The notes below the pieces were generated by a model. It made no database searches. It was not told the DNA's origin and worked only from the letters and a program-made list of their open reading frames with translations. A DNA stretch of 35,664 bases from Chitinophagales bacterium (GTDB taxonomy: Bacteria; Bacteroidota; Bacteroidia; Chitinophagales; UBA2359). The position numbers were made by a program, and so were the translations under genes. Shown piece by piece: positions 26,095 through 32,804 of this stretch. The first letter of the stretch is position 1; the number at the start of each line of letters is the position of its first letter. Location: assembly GCA_020629005.1 (NCBI GenBank), contig JAHDEE010000047.1:1-35664 (forward strand), in the 5' to 3' direction.

Positions 26095-26124
26095 AGCCCT
26101 GTTGATCACCGTATCAATAGGGCT
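26095..26124. terminator. Bidirectional terminator between hppD and rsgA
   Basis: Stem AGCCCT-g-TTGAT / ATCAA-t-AGGGCT with a 6-base loop, flanked by A-rich sequence on the left and TTTGCTT on the right. The genes converge here, so it can serve both strands. Confidence 0.85.
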
Positions 26125-26153
26125 TTGCTTATATTATTTTGCTACTAACCGGA

Positions 26154-27071
26154 TTAATGTGCCCCCATTTCCATCAGTATCTTTTGATAATGCTGATATC
26201 GAAAATCTGCAATTTGCCCTTCTTCCAGTGCTTCTTTGACAGCGCATTTCGGTTCATTGAGGTGCAGGCAATTGTTGAATTTGCAAGAGCCTATCAGCTT
26301 ACGCATTTCTGGGTAATAATGTGATACTTCAAAGGAATCGAGATCGACAAGGGCCAGTTCCTTGATGCCTGGAGTATCGATGATTTGACCACCTGAATCC
26401 AAGTCATACATAGTGGCAAAAGTGGTGGTATGTAGTCCTTTTTCGTTGTAGGAAGAGACTTCCTTTGTCTTGATTTCCAGGTTCGACTGCAGACCATTTA
26501 TCAAGGAAGATTTTCCCACACCGGACTGACCTGAGAAGAGGGTAACTTTGTCTTTTAGCAGCTCTCTGATTCCTTCAATATCTTCCGGCTCATGCGCACT
26601 TACCAACCTGCAAGGATATCCGATAGATTCATAGACCTCCCTCATGGCCTCGTACTGTCGCATCTGCTTGTCCTTATAAATGTCGCGTTTGTTGAATACC
26701 AGATGTACAGGAATGTGATACATTTCTGCTGTAATGACAAATCGATCAATAAAACCAGTGGGCGTTCGCGGGCTTTTGCAGGAACAGATCAATAAAGCCT
26801 GATCCATATTTGCCGAAATGATGTGTCGAAGATGGACATTTCGCGGAGACTGTCTTACGATGTAGTTTTTGCGGTCATCGATGCCGGTAATAACAGCGGT
26901 TTGTAAGCCCTCCTCCATCTCGATCTGCACATGATCACCCACCGCGATTGGGTTGGTGGTGCGCATTCCGTCAAGTCTAAACTTGCCTTTCATTCGGGAT
27001 TCAACGAAATCCCCTTCTGATGTTTTGAGGGTATACCAGCTACCTGTGGATTTGTAAACGACTGCTTTCAT
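26154..27071 (-). CDS. rsgA: Ribosome small-subunit GTPase RsgA
   Basis: 305 residues. RsgA is a circularly permuted GTPase that checks late 30S assembly. An N-terminal OB fold (about 1-70) precedes the GTPase domain with motifs in permuted order: NKRD (G4) first, then GQSGVGKSSLIN (G1, about 173-184), the switch T in LHTTTF and DTPGIKE (G3). The C-terminal zinc-binding region has CKFNNCLHLNEPKCAVKEA (Cys, Cys, His, Cys). Its ATG overlaps the TGA of the GGGP synthase gene by 4 bases, indicating translational coupling. Confidence 0.96.
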   Translation of the reverse strand: MKAVVYKSTGSWYTLKTSEGDFVESRMKGKFRLDGMRTTNPIAVGDHVQIEMEEGLQTAVITGIDDRKNYIVRQSPRNVHLRHIISANMDQALLICSCKSPRTPTGFIDRFVITAEMYHIPVHLVFNKRDIYKDKQMRQYEAMREVYESIGYPCRLVSAHEPEDIEGIRELLKDKVTLFSGQSGVGKSSLINGLQSNLEIKTKEVSSYNEKGLHTTTFATMYDLDSGGQIIDTPGIKELALVDLDSFEVSHYYPEMRKLIGSCKFNNCLHLNEPKCAVKEALEEGQIADFRYQHYQKILMEMGAH

Positions 27072-27835
27072 GCTTTGCTTGGAAGCGCCAGACTACATTC
27101 ATGGACAGCCTGGCACATATCAAAAACCAAATTCGGTTCCTTCTCGAACGCATTTCCTACCACAATAAGTTCCGCACCGGCTCTCGAAATTTTAGCCGCA
27201 GTTTCTGGATTGCGAATTCCTCCTCCGATGACCAAGGGGACATTGACGTTATTGGCTACTGCCCTGATCATTTCTTCTGAAACAGGATATTGTGCTCCGC
27301 TGCCAGAGTCCATATAAATGAGCTTATGCCCCAACATTTCTCCTGCTAATGCGGTGCAAACCGCGATTGGAGGTTTATCACGTGGAATTGGCTGGCTGTT
27401 GCTGATGTAAGAAACTGTAGTAGGTGCCCCTCCATCAACGAGCATGTATCCGGTCGGCATTACTTCGATATCCATCGACCGAAGAATTGGCGCAGCCAGG
27501 ACTTGTTGACCGATTAACAATTCGGGGTTTCTTCCAGAAATCAAAGACAAGAAGAAAATAGCATCCGCTTTTGCGCTCATCTGGAATATACTGCCAGGAA
27601 AAATGATCAGCGGGATTTTGCAATGCGCCTTAATGTGGGATATGCAATGTTCAAAAGAGTCATCCACCAGCAAACTGCCTCCAACAAACAGATAATCAAC
27701 CTCCGCTGCAATTGCATTCTCGATCAGCTGATCAATCCCCTTTTCCGAGACTTTATCAGGGTCAATCAGGACAGCCAGTTTCTTCTGCTGAAAGTCCTTG
27801 CAATACTGTAAATCCTGGTTGATGGAAAATTTCAT
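27068..27835 (-). CDS. Geranylgeranylglyceryl phosphate synthase (GGGPS/PcrB family)
   Basis: 255 residues from the ATG at 27835. TIM-barrel prenyltransferase that joins a prenyl diphosphate to glycerol 1-phosphate, the archaeal-type first ether-lipid step. Members of this family are known in some Bacteroidota. Motifs: LAVLIDPDKVS, YLFVGGSLLVDD, PLIIFPGSIFQMSAKADAIFFLSLISGRNP, YMDSGSGA (glycerol-phosphate site) and VPLVIGGGIRNPETA. An in-frame TTG eight codons upstream (27859) would lie inside the -7 box, so the ATG at 27835 is preferred. No glycerol-1-phosphate dehydrogenase was seen nearby. Translationally coupled to rsgA. Confidence 0.9.
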   Translation of the reverse strand: MKFSINQDLQYCKDFQQKKLAVLIDPDKVSEKGIDQLIENAIAAEVDYLFVGGSLLVDDSFEHCISHIKAHCKIPLIIFPGSIFQMSAKADAIFFLSLISGRNPELLIGQQVLAAPILRSMDIEVMPTGYMLVDGGAPTTVSYISNSQPIPRDKPPIAVCTALAGEMLGHKLIYMDSGSGAQYPVSEEMIRAVANNVNVPLVIGGGIRNPETAAKISRAGAELIVVGNAFEKEPNLVFDMCQAVHECSLALPSKA

Positions 27836-27856
27836 AAAAGCATCCACGGTTGAAGT

Positions 27857-27885
27857 CAAATTTAGCTCTTTTCCTTCAGATGCAA
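27857..27885 (-). promoter_or_regulatory. Promoter of GGGPS-rsgA (TTG-N18-TAAATTTG)
   Basis: Minus strand: TTG at 27885-27883, an 18-base spacer, then an exact TAnnTTTG box (27864-27857). This is the best complete Bacteroidota promoter in the window. The box ends 21 bases before the ATG at 27835, which supports that start over the upstream TTG. Confidence 0.7.
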
Positions 27886-27908
27886 TTGGAATCGGCCGGA
27901 ATATCCTC

Positions 27909-28074
27909 CTCGTGCTGCGTAAACGAAGTACGTGACGCCTTTTAGGAGCTTATCTTTTTTGTCAGCCGCGGCGCGAGGATGGCGCATAGCCGTAGCTAGG
28001 TGACAGACGAGCAACGATGGATGACAGAAACAGAAGCCATGAAAGGTGTTGCGTACTCCGTTTGCGTAGCACTA
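27909..28074 (-). repeat. Family B repeat, full copy B5 (166 bp, reverse orientation)
   Basis: The reverse complement aligns end to end with B4 at roughly 85% identity: TAGTGCTACGCAAACGGAG, AACACCTTTCATGGCTTCTG, TTTCTGTCATCCATCGTTGC, GGCTATGCGCCATCCTCGCG and TAAGCTCCTAAAAGGCGTCA. It has the same length as B4. It lies between the GGGPS promoter and the AT-rich spacer. Confidence 0.9.
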
Positions 28075-28094
28075 ATGTATGGTGCATAAAAAAA

Positions 28095-28120
28095 GAAAAA
28101 GGCAGGAAAACCTACCTTTT
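28095..28120. terminator. Terminator at the left end of the AT-rich spacer
   Basis: Stem AAAAAGG(c)AGG-AAAA-CCT(a)CCTTTTT. On the minus strand it is followed by TTTCTTTTTTTATG. It may end the transcript of the M14 peptidase 570 bp upstream or of an unrecognised small gene in between. Confidence 0.6.
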
Positions 28121-28689
28121 TCTAAGTTAGCCAAATTAGACTTAAAAAGGTCCCAAGCTTTAAAAGTCCAATACTCATAAATTTAGGCACCCTAAAAGGG
28201 TGTGTATTCGAATGCTTTCATTGACATTAGCGCACTATTCAATGTCGTTTTCGTGTTCCCATACACTAGAAGCATCCCCTATACAATACATTTTGCTTTT
28301 TCCTGAGGTCTGATATACCTACAGTTTTTGAAGCCTCTTTGTTTATACGCAAAACAGTCAACAAGTCAGTTTGCAAACGAAAATAAATATCAAAATCTGT
28401 CACAAAACCAGACTTTGCTGCATACAATACCTAAAATACTTAAAAAATCGCACTTCTTGTTTACTAAGACAATTTCGCCACTAATTTACTGATTCCAAAC
28501 CCAAAAAAACATCGAAGTTAATATTCTAAAGTGGCAAGTCTGATTTACAATAAAAATATAAGGCAACACTTTGTGTCAACAATTTACACAAATTGAAATA
28601 CACAAACAATTCTTTACCAAAGCAAAACAAGCGAGACGCTGACAAGGGCAGCATTCTCCTAGATCGCTATTACCACTTAAAGCATAGCA
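28121..28689. other. AT-rich spacer without a recognised gene
   Basis: About 570 bp, AT-rich, bounded by the M14 peptidase stop and the terminator at 28095-28120. Small hairpins are present (CACCC-TAAAA-GGGTG at 28187-28201; CATTGA/TCAATG around 28220-28245). Tiny minus-strand reading frames occur, such as MYCIGDASSVWEHENDIE (28291-28235), with AGGAAAA nine bases before its ATG, but none is convincing. No exact TAnnTTTG box was found. It could be a long 3' UTR, a small RNA gene or a short-peptide gene. Confidence 0.4.
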
Positions 28690-31089
28690 TTAATGATGCA
28701 AAACAGTCACTTTCTCCACAAGGGATGTAGTCTTCCCTCTCACAACCAAGAGGTAAACTCCTGCCGCTCTATCCTTTAGATCAATCGTCGAGAGCTCTTC
28801 GAGGATAGGACTCTGTTGGATCAATTGACCTGAGAATGACCACAATTCCCAGCGTTCGAACTCTTGCAAATCTTTCCCAATATATAAGCTAACAAGCTGG
28901 TTAGTTGGATTTGGAAAAATGCTCAGCACTGAAGTCTCCTTAAGATCGCTGCCTTGCACCGGAAATTCAAGTCCAAGATCCATAATTTTGATATCATCAA
29001 AGAAAAAGCCATCACTTTGCACCATATTGTCTGAATAGATTGTTATTCTGATTTTTATCAGCTGATCCCGAAATTGTCCAAGATCATATCGTACATTCTG
29101 CCAATGTCGGTGACCGGTAAAGTTGTTTGCCGGAGGCTCGGGTCCCGAGGTGAGGCAGTATTGTCCAAGATGGACTTTAAAGCCCAATTCGTCGATTAAT
29201 TCAACCGCAACTTCATCTAATCCGTACTCTAAAGCCCATTTGGCCTGAAACTCAAGTATTGGTCTAGACGACTGTGTCAGATCAACTGCATCTTTCATTT
29301 CTATATAACTGCTGCTAAACGGCAGGTAATTTCCATACCTGCTATCTGCAAAGCAATGAGCGCCACTGACGGCATCAACAAAAGTGGTGTCCCAGCCTGG
29401 TGCACCGTTACTAATCCACTGTCCCATACCTTGCTCCGCATCATCAGAAAACAGGATCTGGGAGCTGGGAGCTGCTGTATAAAAACTGAGGGCTTGTCTA
29501 TCAGTTTCGACTCCCTCTTGTCTAATGATCAACTCAAATTGTACCTCCTCCGATGGCTGCAATCCGGTCTCTCGAAAAATCTCAAATTCCAAAACATCGA
29601 TCAGGCTGCTTCTCGCAGGAAGGCTGTCAATTGTAAGTATAGGCTGAGTTATGGTAACCAGAGAATCTTGCGAAAGGAGTTCCACCTCGACTTCCCTGGC
29701 AGCTTTCGAGATTCCACGATTCCTGATGGCGACCGAGAGTAGACCTGGCTGATTCGTCTCCAGGAATTCCGACTCTTTCAATCGGGCACTAATGATTTTT
29801 GTATAATCTCCGGCAACCCAGGTAGCATATCGCAGCGATTTGAGAAAGGTTTGGGCAATTGGGCAGATCTCACTCTGCAAGGGCCAGAATGATTCGCCAA
29901 TTTCGGGTGTCCAGGCATAGATACCTTGCCCATGTAGATAATCGCGGGTAGTACCAGAACTGTAGTAGTTCAGCATTTCACTCACGAGACCATATCCTTT
30001 GTAGGTATAAGGTGTGAATTCAGAAGAAAACTCCGAGTAGCTTTCGTAATCTACCAGTGAATCTACAGGAGAGAGCGGATTCATGAATTTATTCCCATAA
30101 GAATGATTACTAAAGGCAAGGGCGGGGTTGATTTTGGCCACGAAGTCACGAACATTCTGTGACTCAATTTCGGAAAAGGGAGTTTCTCCCCGATACGTTG
30201 GTGAACAAGGATCCCCACTACTACCAATGTCCATTCCCCATAAATTGCCATAATTTCTGTTGAGGTCTACTCCCCAGCAGCTTTCATCGACCTCATTGAT
30301 CTTTCTACTCTTGCGCCACATTCCTCCACCCCCAGGAGCAATTTCCTCATTGTACAAGTATCCATCCACATTTACGACAGGCACAAAATAGATTTCGCGG
30401 TTTTCCAGCAAATATTGAATCTCCGGATTCTGCTCCGCATTTTCCAAGATCCACCACATATAATAGATCAACACCATCATTGAATTCGGTTCTCTGGCAT
30501 GTGTCAAAGACTCAAAATACACAACGGCTTCGATATCTGATTGATCTTCGTTGGGATCATCAGACAATTTTATGGCGGGTACCATTTGGCCTTCAAAACT
30601 CAAGCCGATGGTATCGATTGTTGATACATACTGGGGATACAATTCTCGCATCAGCGATAACTGTGTCATTATTTCACTATAAGTCAGATATCCGCCCATG
30701 CTCCCCAGGCTAAAATTCTCCAAACCACAATCTGCCTTTAAATCCTGCAGGCTCCGTTCACTGGATAACAAAGTGCCATAATATGTCTGCAAGTCTTCGT
30801 GCAGCACCCGATAAGCTATGTTTGCCTCATTAAGCAAGATCATATCTCGTTCCTCCACTACCAGTCGCACATTTCCTTCGTCGGTCTTAAAATAATGATC
30901 CAGATCGACATTAGATTGCAGCAATTCGTCCCAGTCATCACCATTGCTGATTGGAATTTCAACTTCTGTATACATGATCTGTTGAGCAAGCCCAGCTGTG
31001 CCAGGCAGCCAGAGGACAGCAAGCAATACTAACAAGAAGATACATGGTCGTGAAGGCTCATTCATATTTGCGGTAATTTTACGAGGCAT
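28690..31089 (-). CDS. Secreted M14 zinc carboxypeptidase with T9SS sorting domain
   Basis: 799 residues. Signal peptide ends at GLAQ (about 36); the ATG at 31065 (MNEPSRP) is an equally good start. The peptidase M14 domain spans about 130-425: zinc ligands H197 and E200 in SLTHARE and H329 in FSNHSYG, substrate-binding VDLNRNYG (R278) and catalytic E396 in WTPEIGES. All active-site residues are present, so it should remove C-terminal amino acids from extracellular proteins. A beta-sandwich region (about 440-700) follows. The final ~80 residues are a type A T9SS domain (VLSIFPNPTNQLVSLYI ... IDLKDRAAGVYLLVV ... EKVTVLHH). Confidence 0.93.
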   Translation of the reverse strand: MPRKITANMNEPSRPCIFLLVLLAVLWLPGTAGLAQQIMYTEVEIPISNGDDWDELLQSNVDLDHYFKTDEGNVRLVVEERDMILLNEANIAYRVLHEDLQTYYGTLLSSERSLQDLKADCGLENFSLGSMGGYLTYSEIMTQLSLMRELYPQYVSTIDTIGLSFEGQMVPAIKLSDDPNEDQSDIEAVVYFESLTHAREPNSMMVLIYYMWWILENAEQNPEIQYLLENREIYFVPVVNVDGYLYNEEIAPGGGGMWRKSRKINEVDESCWGVDLNRNYGNLWGMDIGSSGDPCSPTYRGETPFSEIESQNVRDFVAKINPALAFSNHSYGNKFMNPLSPVDSLVDYESYSEFSSEFTPYTYKGYGLVSEMLNYYSSGTTRDYLHGQGIYAWTPEIGESFWPLQSEICPIAQTFLKSLRYATWVAGDYTKIISARLKESEFLETNQPGLLSVAIRNRGISKAAREVEVELLSQDSLVTITQPILTIDSLPARSSLIDVLEFEIFRETGLQPSEEVQFELIIRQEGVETDRQALSFYTAAPSSQILFSDDAEQGMGQWISNGAPGWDTTFVDAVSGAHCFADSRYGNYLPFSSSYIEMKDAVDLTQSSRPILEFQAKWALEYGLDEVAVELIDELGFKVHLGQYCLTSGPEPPANNFTGHRHWQNVRYDLGQFRDQLIKIRITIYSDNMVQSDGFFFDDIKIMDLGLEFPVQGSDLKETSVLSIFPNPTNQLVSLYIGKDLQEFERWELWSFSGQLIQQSPILEELSTIDLKDRAAGVYLLVVRGKTTSLVEKVTVLHH

Positions 31090-31172
31090 AATTTACAACA
31101 TTGCCACGTAAAGGTCCACATGCCAGCGGACATGCATCGTCAAATTGATGCGCCGCTGTTAAAGGAAAGCGA

Positions 31173-31586
31173 TCAGTTATGCTTAAGAGGCTCCGTTTCA
31201 CGACTAAGCAATAAGCCAGTAGGATCAAAGGTAAGTATATGAAAACCAGTTTTATCCAACAGCCCAAGCAGATAGACAAACTCCTCTCCTTCCCAAATCA
31301 ACTGCGCAAAAAACTCCTCAGGCTCTTCATGGCCTTTAGCAAGATAGTCGCCTATTGATTCAGGTAGCTGATCTCGATTCAATACGGTTATGGTATTGAC
31401 CAGGGTGCTTGGCTTTGTGGTCGTGAGCTTAGGGCCTGCGAAAGCATCCGTATCGAAAGGACTGGCGAGGGCCACGGGCTGCTTTTGCCGCAGAACGGTG
31501 GCTTGAAAATCTGCCGACTGTGCAGCGCAGATGCTGAGTTGCAAGCTCAGCCCCAGGATTAATATGGAGGTTCGGGCGATATTCAT
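31173..31586 (-). CDS. Small exported hypothetical protein
   Basis: 137 residues. The signal peptide MNIARTSILILGLSLQLSICAAQ is clear; the Cys is unlikely to be lipidated given the AAQ site after it. The mature part (about 115 residues) has no motif I recognise; the middle (EEPEEFFAQLIWEGEEFVYLLGLLDKTGFHIL) looks like alternating strands. It lies 83 bp upstream of the M14 peptidase on the same strand and could be co-transcribed. An AGGCAA-AATAG-TTGCCT inverted repeat (31611-31627) lies 25 bp upstream of its start. Confidence 0.6.
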   Translation of the reverse strand: MNIARTSILILGLSLQLSICAAQSADFQATVLRQKQPVALASPFDTDAFAGPKLTTTKPSTLVNTITVLNRDQLPESIGDYLAKGHEEPEEFFAQLIWEGEEFVYLLGLLDKTGFHILTFDPTGLLLSRETEPLKHN

Positions 31587-31760
31587 TTCGGTTCTATAAC
31601 CCCATTAAGAGGCAAAATAGTTGCCTCGTCACCTAACAAAGGCCAAATAGATTAATTGAGAATATGTACTGCTCTGAAAAAGCTCGATACTGATGTAAAT
31701 GTAGACGAGTGGAAGCAGCTCTGAAAGAACATTTTTAAAGCTTTTCCGGCTCTTGCGGGC

Positions 31761-31790
31761 AAAAAAAAACCCTTCCTGAAGCAGGAAGGG
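31761..31790 (-). terminator. Intrinsic terminator of the 6S-like RNA
   Basis: Stem CCCTTCCTG/CAGGAAGGG with a tiny loop, followed by nine T on the minus strand. One of the strongest terminators in the window. Confidence 0.88.
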
Positions 31791-31950
31791 AATTATGAAA
31801 AGAATTAAACCCGTATTGTTGGTTTTGTGCGGTAGGGATCGATGTTCGAAGGGAGAATGACTGCCCCTCCCGAGCCGGTGGGAGGGGCAATCTAAATCAC
31901 TCCTTCTGCTTTTGATTTACTTGTCGTACCGTTCACTTCCGGCGACGATA
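31761..31950 (-). ncRNA. Probable 6S-like small regulatory RNA
   Basis: On the minus strand this ~190-nt region can form one long rod. The closing stem is ACCT-ta-GTAT/ATACGGGT, then GTG..CGGTA/TACCG-CAC, then a large central bubble (20 nt on the 5' side, 13 nt on the 3' side), then GAAGG-AG-TGA/TCA..CT-CCTTC, an internal loop and the terminal hairpin GCCCCTCCC/GGGAGGGGC. It ends in a strong terminator, CCCTTCCTG-aag-CAGGAAGGG with T9 (31761-31790). Rod, bubble and length match 6S RNA, which binds RNA polymerase holoenzyme. A weak promoter, TTG-N16-TATTTACC (31981-31955), precedes it. Identity is inferred from structure alone; no ORF is present. Confidence 0.55.
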
Positions 31951-32077
31951 CTAAGGTAAATAAGTCACATCAACTTTCCAACTTTATTTTGCATTATTCA
32001 GCAAATGAATCATAACTAACAGATTATCAATGCCAACTAGTCACATTTTTCATCAAAAAACTTTTTCAAAAAAAGAG

Positions 32078-32108
32078 AAGACTCCGCAACAGAGGGTTAC
32101 GGAGTCTT
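32078..32108 (-). terminator. Terminator downstream of tRNA-Arg
   Basis: Stem AAGACTCCG/CGGAGTCTT with a 13-base loop. On the minus strand it is followed by a T-rich stretch. It begins 3 bases after the tRNA 3' end. Confidence 0.8.
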
Positions 32109-32111
32109 TGG

Positions 32112-32183
32112 TAGCCCCACCAAGAATCGAACTTGGATCTACGGTTTAGGAAACCGCTATTCTATCCATTGAACTATGAGGCC
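32112..32183 (-). tRNA. tRNA-Arg (anticodon CCU)
   Basis: 72 nt. Acceptor GGCCTCA/TGGGGCT (with G-U pairs) and discriminator A. D arm GTTC..GAAT. Anticodon stem GCGGT/ACCGT with loop TTCCTAA, anticodon CCT, reading AGG. T arm CCAAG-TTCGATT-CTTGG. CCA is not encoded. Confidence 0.96.
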
Positions 32184-32189
32184 GCTTTT

Positions 32190-32251
32190 GGATTACTGAT
32201 GACTGGTGACGGATTACTGATCTTGATGACGGATTACTGGTGACTGGTGAC
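32190..32251 (+). repeat. Three tandem 20-21-bp repeats between two tRNA genes
   Basis: GGATTACTGATGACTGGTGAC (as GGATTACTGAT + GACTGGTGAC), GGATTACTGATCTTGATGAC and GGATTACTGG + TGACTGGTGAC are perfectly contiguous. They sit in the tRNA-Ala to tRNA-Arg spacer, upstream of tRNA-Arg. Confidence 0.85.
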
Positions 32252-32263
32252 GTATAAAATCAG

Positions 32264-32296
32264 AAAAGCAGCTACCCTATAAAGATAGCTGCTTTT
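32264..32296. terminator. Terminator downstream of tRNA-Ala
   Basis: Perfect 11-bp stem AAAAGCAGCTA/TAGCTGCTTTT with an 11-base loop, directly after the tRNA-Ala 3' end. It therefore separates the two tRNA transcripts. Confidence 0.85.
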
Positions 32297-32298
32297 GG

Positions 32299-32372
32299 TG
32301 GAGGATAGCGGATTCGAACCGCTGGCCTCTTGACTGCCAGTCAAACGCTCTAGCCAACTGAGCTAATCCCCC
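32299..32372 (-). tRNA. tRNA-Ala (anticodon GGC)
   Basis: 74 nt. Acceptor GGGGGAT/ATCCTCC with discriminator A. D arm with AGCTCAGTTGGC. Anticodon stem TTTGA/TCAAG with loop CTGGCAG, anticodon GGC, reading GCC. T arm AGCGG-TTCGAAT-CCGCT. CCA is not encoded. Confidence 0.97.
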
Positions 32373-32511
32373 GGGAATAGTTTTTGGTTTTTAGACTGAA
32401 CGCCTGCGAATGAGATAAATTTTGTGATTTCTACAAACCAGAGGCTCATTTCTCTCCTTCGGGATGGCAAATATACGCTTATAATGCAATTTTCGAGGAG
32501 ATTTGGGCGGG

Positions 32512-32722
32512 ATTTTTTATTTGGAGCGAAAGGGCATTAGTTCGCGTTATCGGCTTGCCTGTGCTCCGCTATTATGCAGCACTTCCCTGCTTGTTCCTGC
32601 TCAGCCTCTGGCATCTCTCCTATCGTCGAGCTACCATAGGCTGGCAGTCACCACAGCAGGGCAGCACTGCATAGCCGCTGCGCCCAGGGCTATTTTGCGC
32701 CGCCTCTCCATCGCGCTACATC
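32512..32722 (+). repeat. Family A repeat, copy A2
   Basis: Begins TTTTTTATTTGGAGCGAAAG and carries CTGTGCTCCGCTATTATGCA, TCTCTCCTATCGTCGAGC (identical to A1), GGCAGTCACCACAGCA and GCGCCCAGGGCTATTTTGCG. Bases 32558-32612 are identical to A4 at 35610-35664. It contains a 121-codon open frame that is not conserved in frame with other copies and is judged non-coding. Confidence 0.8.
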
Positions 32723-32759
32723 GATTCTCCACAATTTTTGCAAGCGACTTACTCGAAAC

Positions 32760-32789
32760 TAGCCAGCAAGATCGAGCCATTCGACAATT
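32760..32789 (+). repeat. Repeat C, copy 1 (30 bp)
   Basis: TAGCCAGCAAGATCGAGC + CATTCGACAATT. It matches 35400-35429 at 27 of 30 positions. It lies just after A2, near the end of the VCBS gene. Confidence 0.7.
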
Positions 32790-32804
32790 AAGGAAAATCC
32801 CTGA

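Noticed and set aside
27836..27859. TTG start for the GGGP synthase gene
   Set aside because: The TTG codon lies within the -7 promoter box; the ATG at 27835 fits both promoter and family N-terminus.
32190..32251. Possible CRISPR array
   Set aside because: Units are contiguous with no spacers, and no cas gene is present.
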